This document shows, one piece after another, positions 35,962 to 42,095 of a stretch of DNA of 64,000 nt. This DNA comes from JBKBKC01 sp046294265 (GTDB taxonomy: Bacteria; Pseudomonadota; Alphaproteobacteria; Rhodobacterales; Rhodobacteraceae): the NCBI GenBank assembly GCA_046294265.1, contig JBKBKC010000007.1, positions 1 through 64,000 of the forward strand. The letters run 5' to 3'. Below the pieces are notes generated by a model. It did not search any database. It saw only the letters and a program-made list of their open reading frames with translations, and was not told the DNA's origin. The first letter of the stretch is position 1; every line of letters starts with the position of its first letter. Position numbers and translations under genes: made by a program.

Positions 35962-37219
35962 GAGCGTGAAAATTACCCGTCGCCAGTCGGAAATCCGGCA
36001 GGCGCTTGCGGGCCTGGTTGGCAAGGAAAAGCCGACCGATGACGAAGTGCGCAACATCGAGGCGATGGACCTTGAGTTTCGCCAGAACGAAACCCGCTAT
36101 CGGGCCGCGCTGATCTGCGAGGATACCGAACGCAGGGACGCAGGGCGCGAACTGGAAACCCGCGATGGTCGCCAGTGGGATGACCTGGTGGCCGGGTTTG
36201 AACTTCGGCAGGTGGCGCTTGCCCTGGACGAAGGCCGGGCCTTCGATGGCCGCACGGCAGAGGTTGTGCAGGAACTGCGCGCCAAGGGCGGCTATCGCGG
36301 CATTCCGGTGCCCTATGGTGCCTTGGAGCAACGCAACACGGTTGCCAGCGGCACCCCGAACCCGCGCGAAACCATGCCGATCATCGACCGGCTGTTCCCG
36401 GCATCGGTGGCGGGCCGGATGGGCGCGCAGATGATCGGCATTCCTTTCGGCGAACGGGAATACCCGGTTGTCACGTCATCGGTGGCGGCGGGCTGGGCTG
36501 CGACCGAAGGCGGCAACGTGGCCGGGCCGACGCAGTTTGTGACCGCTGACCGCCCGCTGACCCCTGATCACACGTTGGGGATTCACATGCGGATCAGCCG
36601 CAAGACCCTGCTGCAATCGGGGCCTGCCATTGAAGCGGCGATCAAGCGCGACATGGCATCCGCCACGGAACAGGCTCTTGACCGGGCGATCTTCCTGGGC
36701 ACCGGGGCCGATGGGCAACCGCTTGGTGTCATTGCCGGGGCCGCAACCTATGGCATCACGGCAACGGCGGTGAACGCTGAAATCTCTGCGGCGGCGTTCC
36801 GCACGGCGGTAACGCGGTTCATGGTGGCGAACGCTGCGACGGGGCCGGGTTCGGTGAACCTTCTGTCCCGGCCCGAGGCTTGGAACTACCTGGACGAAAA
36901 ACAGTCGATCCTGGACTCCATGAGCGAATGGGATCGTCTGGTGCGGTTCATCCCGCCTGCCAGTGTGACCATGACGAGCAACGCGCTTGCAGCCCCTGCG
37001 GGTTCCCCGTCTGCGGTGACGGCGCTTTTGACCACGGCGGCGGGCGGTGTCGCGCCGATCTTCGTCGGGTTGTGGGGAGCCATGGACATGATCCGCGACC
37101 CCTACACCGACGCGCAGGCGGGCGGGCTGCGCATCACGGCACTGGCGACGGCGGATGTGACGGTGGCGCGGCCTGCGCAACTGGAAGTCCTGACCGGCCT
37201 TCGCTTGGCGGCTGCGTGA
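35954..37219 (+). CDS. HK97-family phage major capsid protein
   Basis: A 421-residue protein. The first 100 or so residues are a charged helical delta-domain (ITRRQSEIRQALAGLVGKEK), normally removed by the prohead protease. The HK97 fold follows, with AGWAATEGGNVAGPTQF, LGIHMRISRKTLLQSGPAIEAAI, AIFLGTGADGQPLGVI and the C-terminal VGLWGAMDMIRDPYTDAQAGGLRIT. It is the main shell protein. The start at 35954 overlaps the end of the ancestral HNH frame, and its stop shares a base with the protease start (TGATG). Confidence 0.93.
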   Translation: MLESVKITRRQSEIRQALAGLVGKEKPTDDEVRNIEAMDLEFRQNETRYRAALICEDTERRDAGRELETRDGRQWDDLVAGFELRQVALALDEGRAFDGRTAEVVQELRAKGGYRGIPVPYGALEQRNTVASGTPNPRETMPIIDRLFPASVAGRMGAQMIGIPFGEREYPVVTSSVAAGWAATEGGNVAGPTQFVTADRPLTPDHTLGIHMRISRKTLLQSGPAIEAAIKRDMASATEQALDRAIFLGTGADGQPLGVIAGAATYGITATAVNAEISAAAFRTAVTRFMVANAATGPGSVNLLSRPEAWNYLDEKQSILDSMSEWDRLVRFIPPASVTMTSNALAAPAGSPSAVTALLTTAAGGVAPIFVGLWGAMDMIRDPYTDAQAGGLRITALATADVTVARPAQLEVLTGLRLAAA

Positions 37220-37758
37220 TGCTCTGGGGCGGTGTAGCAGGCGGCGGCGCGCTGGAACTGCGCCGCGATGACAACGGGGGCGTCCGGGTGACCGGGCGCT
37301 TTCCCTACGGCAGTGAAACGGAACTGTCACCGGGGCGGGCCGAAGTGATCGAGGCACGGGCCTTCGCGGGCCGGATCGAGGCGGGCGGGGATATTCATCT
37401 GTTGTTCGGGCACGACTATGACCGCCCCCTTGCCAGCCGCGCGGCGGGCACGTTGACGGTGACGGATGACGACGCGGGCGTGACCATTGCGGCGACGGTG
37501 GACGCGGGCACGACCTGGGCGCGCGACTTTCTGGCGGCGCATGGGGCTGGCCTTGTGCGGGGCCTGTCGCCGGGGTTCCGGGTTCCGGCGGGCGGCGAGC
37601 GGATCGAGCGGCGCGGCGCTGGCCTGTTGCGGCGCGTGACGGCTGGCGACGTGTTCGAGTTTTCGGCGGTGACGGTGCCCGCCTATCCGGCGGCGCAATC
37701 GAGGCGCGAAGCTGGGCAACGGACAAAGGGGCAAATTTGCACCTTTCGCACCCCCTGA
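37219..37758 (+). CDS. HK97-family prohead protease
   Basis: A 179-residue serine protease that matures the capsid. It has RFPYGSETELS, then AEVIEARAF, the catalytic histidine in LLFGHDYDRPLASR, and the serine region in GLSPGFRVP, ending in FEFSAVTVPAYPAAQ, the family's typical close. It follows the capsid gene, the reverse of the usual portal-protease-capsid order. The portal gene begins 18 bp later. Confidence 0.9.
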   Translation: MLWGGVAGGGALELRRDDNGGVRVTGRFPYGSETELSPGRAEVIEARAFAGRIEAGGDIHLLFGHDYDRPLASRAAGTLTVTDDDAGVTIAATVDAGTTWARDFLAAHGAGLVRGLSPGFRVPAGGERIERRGAGLLRRVTAGDVFEFSAVTVPAYPAAQSRREAGQRTKGQICTFRTP

Positions 37759-39146
37759 ACCGATGGAGGGTTTGACATGGGCCTGATGGATTTTTTCAGA
37801 GGCAAATCGGCAAATTTGCCGAATAGCGTTCAAGCGGCAAATTTGCCGAGCAACGAAACCCGATCCAGCGGCACCGGCTACACGGCGCAAATCATGGCGG
37901 CGCGGGAAAGCTGGATCAGCGGCGTGTCGGGCCTGGGGGAACTCACGGCAACCGTGCAGTCCTGCGTGTCGCTCTGGGAGGCGGGTTTCAGCCTTGCCGA
38001 TGTGAAGGGCACCGACCTGTTGACGCGGGGCCATATGGCCCTTCTGGCGCGCGCTCTGGCGCTGCGTGGTGAAGCCGTGATGCTGATCACCGGCGATGGC
38101 CTGGTGCCCTGTTCCGACTGGGACGTGTCCACCCGCAACGGCATCCCGCGCGCCTATCGCCTGTCGGTGTCCGAGGCGGGCGGCGGGCGCAGGGAAACGG
38201 CTCTGGCCGGGGAAGTCCTGCATCTGCGCACCGGCTCTGACATGGTGGCACCCTGGACGGGCACGGCACCCCTGCGGCGCGCGGCTCTGACTGCCGATCT
38301 GCTGCAACAGGTGGAAACGGCTCTGCGCGATATCTACCGGGATGCGCCGCTTGGCAGCTTGATCGTGCATGTTCCCGAGGGTTCTTCGGATGACATGGCG
38401 ACGATGCGCCAAGCGTTCCGGGGGCGGCGGGGATCGTCGCTGGTGATCGAGGGCGTGGCGCAGGCGACGGCGGCGGGGATGCACCCGACCATCGGCAAGG
38501 CACCGGATCAGCTATCGCCCGACCTGCAACGCAGCATGACGGCGCAAACCCTGGACGCGGCAAGGGATGCGATCTGCATGGCCTTCGGTGTGTTGCCGGG
38601 GCTGATGAACAGGGCCACGACCGGGCCGCTTGTGCGCGAGGCTCAAAGGCATCTGGCGCAACTGGTGTTGCAGCCCATGGCGGGCCTGCTGGCCGAGGAA
38701 GCAACCGCCAAGCTGGGGGCACCCGTCACGGTGGACGTTGTGCGACCGATGCAAGCCTTCGACGCAGGCGGCAAGGCGCGGGCGCTGGCAACGATGGTGC
38801 AGGCGCTGGCCGAGGCGAAGGCGGCGGGGATCGAGGGGGCCACGCTGCAAGACGCGCTGCAATTCATCGACTGGGCCGACGAATAGGGCCGGGATGCGCC
38901 CTGCGGCATCAGTCCCGCAAAGCATCTGGGATCAGACGGTGAGTGCCCGGTGGACATGCCGAAAACCCCGTCAGGCGCGGCCTGTTCTCCTTAGCAGGCG
39001 CGGCGCGGAGCGGCACAGGTTGGGGCCTAGGGCCGATCAGCGGCGGCCACGTCAGGCAGCCAAGGGGCCGGGGCACGTGCTACGCTGTCCCGGCCTTTGC
39101 TTTGGTGCCACACCGTGTGGCACGACTAAACCTTCCGCAAATTTGC
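37731..39146. repeat. Four copies of the palindrome GCAAATTTGC
   Basis: Copies lie at 37731-37740, 37810-37819, 37837-37846 and 39137-39146. The middle two extend to the 14-bp perfect palindrome CGGCAAATTTGCCG (37808-37821 and 37835-37848). The first lies in the protease 3' end, two in the portal 5' end, and one after the portal gene. An AT-centred palindrome repeated in GC-rich DNA suggests a protein-binding site. Confidence 0.6.
37777..38886 (+). CDS. Phage portal protein (HK97-like)
   Basis: A 369-residue portal. It has the N-terminal MGLMDFFRG, a core with MALLARALALRGEAVMLI, then GEVLHLRTGSDMVAPWTGTAPLRRA and RGRRGSSLVIEG. The family-typical ICMAFGVLPGLMNRATTGPLVREAQRHL comes before a C-terminal helical region. 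It forms the dodecameric DNA gate at one capsid vertex. It is somewhat shorter than the 400-residue norm. The extra ANLP repeats at residues of about 11-26 are encoded by the two CGGCAAATTTGCCG palindromes. It ends the rightward head operon. Confidence 0.88.
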   Translation: MGLMDFFRGKSANLPNSVQAANLPSNETRSSGTGYTAQIMAARESWISGVSGLGELTATVQSCVSLWEAGFSLADVKGTDLLTRGHMALLARALALRGEAVMLITGDGLVPCSDWDVSTRNGIPRAYRLSVSEAGGGRRETALAGEVLHLRTGSDMVAPWTGTAPLRRAALTADLLQQVETALRDIYRDAPLGSLIVHVPEGSSDDMATMRQAFRGRRGSSLVIEGVAQATAAGMHPTIGKAPDQLSPDLQRSMTAQTLDAARDAICMAFGVLPGLMNRATTGPLVREAQRHLAQLVLQPMAGLLAEEATAKLGAPVTVDVVRPMQAFDAGGKARALATMVQALAEAKAAGIEGATLQDALQFIDWADE

Positions 39147-39177
39147 CGAACGTTGCCCGAGCAACCGCCAATTGGCG
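38887..39177. other. Non-coding segment after the portal gene
   Basis: Frames here are short and show no family. The segment holds a perfect hairpin at 39105-39123 (GTGCCACA-CCG-TGTGGCAC) and the fourth GCAAATTTGC palindrome at 39137-39146. It leads directly into the periodic repeats at 39178-39328. Together they form a 436-bp structured spacer between the head operon and the repressor gene. Confidence 0.55.
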
Positions 39178-39328
39178 GACCCTCGCCCGCGCGCGCGGGG
39201 ATCAGCCGGCTTAGCGTTGCGGCCCTCAACGCTAGGGAGACCCTCGCCCGCGCGCGCGGGGGGGGCGGGCGGGTGAAAAGCTGTTGGCGTCTGCAACAGC
39301 TTTTCGCCCGCGCGCGCGGGGATCAGCC
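39178..39328. repeat. Three-copy palindromic repeat with 61/60-nt period and hairpin 'spacers'
   Basis: The 18-nt core TCGCCCGCGCGCGCGGGG recurs at 39183-39200, 39244-39261 and 39304-39321. The flanks GACCC (5') and ATCAGCC (3') are partly conserved. Each core contains the perfect palindrome CCCGCGCGCGCGGG. The two intervening segments are themselves hairpins: TAGCGTTG...CAACGCTA in the first, and a perfect 12-bp stem GAAAAGCTGTTG...CAACAGCTTTTC in the second. The third copy overlaps the stop codon of the XRE gene. The period resembles a type I-E CRISPR array, but the palindromic 'spacers', only three copies and the absence of cas genes argue against it. Confidence 0.7.
39267..39310. terminator. 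Hairpin between portal operon and xre, probable bidirectional terminator
   Basis: A 12-bp perfect stem (GAAAAGCTGTTG / CAACAGCTTTTC) with a 7-nt loop ends in TTTTC on both strands. It separates the convergent portal operon and xre gene, and forms the second 'spacer' of the periodic repeat. Confidence 0.6.
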
Positions 39329-39547
39329 CTTCCTAAGCGCGACCCCCGGCCCGTTGCCGTTCTCTGCGAGGAACACCACGCCAGCCGCTTCTAGGGCCGC
39401 GCGGATGGCTGCGATGGTCGCGGGTCGGATCGTTTCGCCGCGTTCAAGGCGGGCGATGGTGTTGGGCGATACCGACGCAGCAACCGCTAGGTCACGGACG
39501 CCTAGGCCGGTTGCAGCACGGGCCATTCTGCATTGTGCGGCGTCCAT
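39323..39547 (-). CDS. XRE-family helix-turn-helix repressor
   Basis: A 74-residue protein that is essentially one HTH domain (CRMARAATGLGVRDLAVAAS, then VSPNTIARLERGETIRP). It is followed by a short IRAALEAAGVVFLAENG tail common in small XRE regulators. It is transcribed away from the downstream regulator and integrase genes. A 15-bp operator-like palindrome abuts its start codon and a second copy lies 48 bp away, so it probably represses itself and the divergent operon. It would be the element's maintenance switch. Confidence 0.85.
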   Translation of the reverse strand: MDAAQCRMARAATGLGVRDLAVAASVSPNTIARLERGETIRPATIAAIRAALEAAGVVFLAENGNGPGVALRKG

Positions 39548-39612
39548 ATGGTAACCCTGTTACTTTTCTCTTGCGGCAACTGTGACGTTGGGCATATGGT
39601 AACCCTGTTACC
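39545..39612. promoter_or_regulatory. Paired operators in the divergent xre / 140-aa gene region
   Basis: The 19-bp direct repeat CATATGGTAACCCTGTTAC occurs at 39545-39563 and 39593-39611. Each holds the dyad GGTAAC-CCT-GTTAC(C), complete at 39598-39612 and one base short at 39550-39564. The first copy includes the xre start codon. The 48-bp spacing suits cooperative repressor binding. Confidence 0.75.
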
Positions 39613-39635
39613 AATCCACTGCAATGGAGAACACC

Positions 39636-40058
39636 ATGACCGACCAAACCCCCTTGCCGGGGACCGATACCCGCATGTCCGACGCAGCCGTGATCCGCTC
39701 GCGCATCGTGCAGCACTGCGAATGGTTCGGCATCCCGCAGCCCAAGCTGAAAATTCGCAGCGGCAACATCTACCTGACCGACGAGTTGCACGACTGGATG
39801 CAGAAAAGCGGCGCATCGTTCGACTGGATATTCTGCGGCGATGCGCAGGGCATGGCGGCAGAGTTTCGCAAAAGCTGCGAGGATCAGCGCCGGGTGATCG
39901 AGGCAACCAAGGAATACGACAAGCTGGAAAAGGACATGCTGCTGGTGACGCTGCGCGCCATGGTTGACGGCGGGATGACCCTTGACGACGCGATGGGGGC
40001 CTTCGGTGAGGTGTTCAAGGAACGCCGGGCGAAGATGGCCGAGTCGCGGGCTACCTAG
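39636..40058 (+). CDS. Hypothetical protein, first gene of the element's early operon
   Basis: A 140-residue protein. The N-terminal 60 residues contain IRSRIVQHCEWFGIPQPKL and GASFDWIFCGDAQGMAAEFR. The SFDWIFCGD phrase resembles the end of DNA-binding domains in small phage regulators, where LDWLLxGD is frequent, but no family is certain. The rest is charged and helical. A GGAGA six bases before 39636 favours this ATG over the one at 39624. Its position opposite the repressor suggests early expression on induction. Confidence 0.6.
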   Translation: MTDQTPLPGTDTRMSDAAVIRSRIVQHCEWFGIPQPKLKIRSGNIYLTDELHDWMQKSGASFDWIFCGDAQGMAAEFRKSCEDQRRVIEATKEYDKLEKDMLLVTLRAMVDGGMTLDDAMGAFGEVFKERRAKMAESRAT

Positions 40059-40069
40059 ACCACATGCTC

Positions 40070-40127
40070 GGGCAGCCTCTTGCAAACCACAATCGGTTTC
40101 TCTATTGTGAGATGCAAGAGGTTGCCC
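40070..40127. promoter_or_regulatory. Nested inverted repeats upstream of the MerR-like gene
   Basis: The outer arms are GGGCAGCCTCTTGCA (40070-40084) and TGCAAGAGGTTGCCC (40113-40127), 14 of 15 pairs. The inner arms are CACAAT (40088-40093) and ATTGTG (40104-40109). The array lies 24-81 bp before the start at 40151 and is a likely operator or, on RNA, a large hairpin leader. Confidence 0.65.
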
Positions 40128-40150
40128 GCTTGGGCCAAAGGAGACTGAAC

Positions 40151-40588
40151 ATGCTGAAAGCCAGAACGAAACTCGCCTGCAACATCGCCGGGATCGACCC
40201 GGCCCGGTTCAACGAACTGGTGCACTTCAACAAGTATCCCTGCGCCCCGGACACGACGCCAGGATCAGCGCGGGTGTTCGACGTTGACGACATCATCGCG
40301 CTGCGCATCCACGTCATGCTGACCGATATCGGCATGTCGCAGGAAGGGGCGGGGCACATCGCCTGCAATGTCTTGCGGCTGATCCAAAATAACCCCGAGG
40401 CCGAGGTGGTGTCCTACCTGAAAGCATCGAACGGCAAAGGGCATTTTGCGGCACAAGAGGTGAATGCCGATCGGCGCTACGACGGTTTCCCCGACAAGTC
40501 GTTGTGGCTGTCGTTCTGCATCAAGGATCATCGCGCCTTCGTGGTGGCGCACTTGAACGAAGAAGCTTCCATCCTTGGCAGCGAATAG
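40151..40588 (+). CDS. MerR/excisionase-like DNA-binding protein
   Basis: A 145-residue protein. The N-terminal part (CNIAGIDPARFNELVHFNKY, then ARVFDVDDIIALRIHVMLTDIGMS) has the layout of a MerR-type winged helix, in which the DVDDIIAL helix follows the wing. Such proteins act as excisionases or AlpA-like activators in phage satellites. An AAAGGAGA Shine-Dalgarno seven bases before 40151 fixes the start. The frame opens earlier, at 40064, but that part is the inverted-repeat leader. Both roles are inferred. Confidence 0.65.
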   Translation: MLKARTKLACNIAGIDPARFNELVHFNKYPCAPDTTPGSARVFDVDDIIALRIHVMLTDIGMSQEGAGHIACNVLRLIQNNPEAEVVSYLKASNGKGHFAAQEVNADRRYDGFPDKSLWLSFCIKDHRAFVVAHLNEEASILGSE

Positions 40589-40596
40589 GCCGACTG

Positions 40597-40776
40597 ATGG
40601 CAAACCGCGCTTCCCTTCTGAAACAGTCCGACCTGACCCGCTACGCGAAAGCGATGCGGGCGGCGGGCGTTCCGGAATGGTGCATCAAGGTGGAGCCAAA
40701 CGGAACACACACGATCATCGCCGGTAAACTGCCCGACACGATGGCCGGGCCTGATCCCGATAAGCTGCTGAAATGA
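40597..40776 (+). CDS. Small hypothetical protein before the integrase
   Basis: A 59-residue protein, MANRASLLKQSDLTRYAKAM...GPDPDKLLK. It resembles the short proteins often found immediately upstream of phage integrases in alphaproteobacteria: a helix with SDLTRYAKAMRAAG, then a strand pair VKVEPNG-like and THTIIAG. Its TGA overlaps the integrase ATG (ATGA), so it is coupled to it. It could be an excision cofactor; this is unproven. Confidence 0.65.
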   Translation: MANRASLLKQSDLTRYAKAMRAAGVPEWCIKVEPNGTHTIIAGKLPDTMAGPDPDKLLK

Positions 40777-41846
40777 CGAAGCGCAAGAACCCATATCCCG
40801 GCGTTCGCAAGAACATCGTCAAGGGCCGCATCTATTGGCGCTTTGAGATGGGCGACTTCCGCTGCAACCTGCCCGGCCCGTATCGCTCGCCCGAGTTTCT
40901 GGGCGCGTATGAAGCCGCTTTGACGGGGGCCAAAGCGCCGCGTTCGACCGCAGAGGCGGGCACCGTCGCGTGGCTGATCGAGGAATACCTTGGCAGCATG
41001 CGGTTCAGTGACCTGTCGGTGTCGCGCAAGCGCAGCATCCGGGGGGAACTGGACTGGCTGCGAGAGGCGGCGGGCAAGTATCACTTCGCGCGGCTGGAGG
41101 TGCGGCACATCGAGGCCCTGATGGCGAAGAAAACCGGGCCGGTTGCCGCGAACACCGTCAAGAAAAACCTGTCCATGCTGTTCAACTTCGCGGCGAAGAA
41201 ACGCGGCTACACCGGGCCGAACCCGGCGAAGCATGCCGACCGCCGCAAGGTGAACCCGGATGGCTATCACACCTGGACAGAGGCCGAGGTGGAGCGGTTC
41301 CTTGACCGTCACCCGCCGGGATCGAAAGCCCGGCTGGTGCTGTTGCTGGCGCTTAACACCGGCATGTCGCGGCAGGACTTGTGCAGGGTAGGGCGACAGC
41401 ACGTCAGCATCCGCGACGGCAACGAACGCATTGCCTATCGCCGTGGCAAGACTTGCGTGGCCGCCGATCTGCCGATCCTGCCCGAACTGGCGCTTGAATT
41501 GACGAACTTGCCGACCGACCGCCTGCTGTTCATCACGCAGGACCGCCAGCCGGTTGGATACAAGCCCGAGACGCTGGGCAACTGGTTCCGCGACCGCTGC
41601 GCCGAAGCCAAGGTGCCCGGTTCGTTGCATGGGCTGCGCAAGGCCGGAGCAACCCGACTGGCCAACGCCGGGGCATCGGAGTGGGAAATTGCGTCCTATC
41701 TGGCGCACGAAGATACGAAGCAGGCGGCGACCTACACGAAGAAGGCGAACCGGGCAAAGCTTGCTGACAGTGGGTTCGCCAAGCTTGGGAGCGTGTCCAA
41801 CCTATCTGAAAAGTTGGACAGAAAGGCCGGGAAAAGCCATGAATAA
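40773..41846 (+). CDS. int: Tyrosine site-specific integrase of the element
   Basis: A 357-residue phage-type integrase. An N-terminal arm-binding region (YWRFEMGDFRCNLPGPYRSP) is followed by a core-binding SAM-like domain and a catalytic domain. The catalytic residues are R200 in LNTGMSR, H286 and R289 in HGLRK, H312 in LAHED and Y321 in ATYTK. It ends 20 bp before the att core in the tRNA-Glu gene, the usual int-attR layout. It is ATGA-coupled to the 59-aa protein. Confidence 0.93.
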   Translation: MTKRKNPYPGVRKNIVKGRIYWRFEMGDFRCNLPGPYRSPEFLGAYEAALTGAKAPRSTAEAGTVAWLIEEYLGSMRFSDLSVSRKRSIRGELDWLREAAGKYHFARLEVRHIEALMAKKTGPVAANTVKKNLSMLFNFAAKKRGYTGPNPAKHADRRKVNPDGYHTWTEAEVERFLDRHPPGSKARLVLLLALNTGMSRQDLCRVGRQHVSIRDGNERIAYRRGKTCVAADLPILPELALELTNLPTDRLLFITQDRQPVGYKPETLGNWFRDRCAEAKVPGSLHGLRKAGATRLANAGASEWEIASYLAHEDTKQAATYTKKANRAKLADSGFAKLGSVSNLSEKLDRKAGKSHE

Positions 41847-41866
41847 CAATGCATTAGAAATGAAAA

Positions 41867-41881
41867 TGGCAGCCCGTAGGG
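41867..41881 (+). repeat. attR core (15-bp direct repeat within tRNA-Glu)
   Basis: TGGCAGCCCGTAGGG here is the complement of the tRNA-Glu 3' end, including the encoded CCA. It is identical to attL at 31780-31794. The tRNA stays intact on this side, so insertion restored the gene. Confidence 0.85.
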
Positions 41882-41941
41882 GAGTCGAACCCCTCTTCCC
41901 AGGTTGAAAACCTGGTGTCCTAACCGATAGACGAACGGGCC
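41867..41941 (-). tRNA. tRNA-Glu (anticodon UUC), CCA encoded
   Basis: A 75-nt cloverleaf on the minus strand starts GGCCCGT and ends ACGGGCT-G-CCA; the acceptor stem pairs with one G:U. The anticodon arm CCAGG-TTTTCAA-CCTGG places TTC in the anticodon, hence glutamate. The T-arm GAGGGGTTCGACTCCCCT is canonical. It is the integration site of the neighbouring element and lies 154 bp from recJ. Confidence 0.96.
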
Positions 41942-42095
41942 GCGCTTCGGTGTGGGCGTATCTAGCGGCGGCGCGGGCGGGCTGCAAGGGGGAAATCGAC
42001 GCTGTGATGCGGTGATGTGTCAGACGGGGAACGTGCGGCGGGGCAAGGCGCCGTTGCGGCGGCCCTCCGACCGCCCGGCCTATGCAGCGGTCGCC

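Larger units (their letters stand above)
31780..41881 (+). mobile_element. 10.1-kb tRNA-Glu-integrated element encoding phage heads but no tails (cf-PICI-like satellite candidate)
   Basis: It is bounded by a 15-bp direct repeat and carries its own tyrosine integrase next to the intact tRNA. Gene order is: helicase-type Rep, 55-aa protein, gp6-like connector, large terminase, interrupted HNH nuclease, HK97 capsid, prohead protease, portal, structured non-coding segment, XRE repressor (opposite strand), 140-aa protein, MerR-like protein, 59-aa protein, integrase. No tail, tape-measure, baseplate, lysis or small-terminase gene is recognisable. A head-only set with integrase, regulator and Rep is the hallmark of capsid-forming phage-inducible islands. 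A decayed prophage is the main alternative. Confidence 0.75.

Noticed and set aside
39178..39328. Type I-E CRISPR mini-array
   Set aside because: The spacing and repeat shape fit, but there are only three repeats with degenerate ends, both 'spacers' are palindromic hairpins, one repeat overlaps a gene end, and no cas gene is in the window. Kept as a repeat with the CRISPR likeness noted.
38943..39554. 203-codon plus-strand frame after portal
   Set aside because: It crosses the palindromic repeats and the oppositely oriented XRE gene, and has no recognisable domain or ribosome-binding site.
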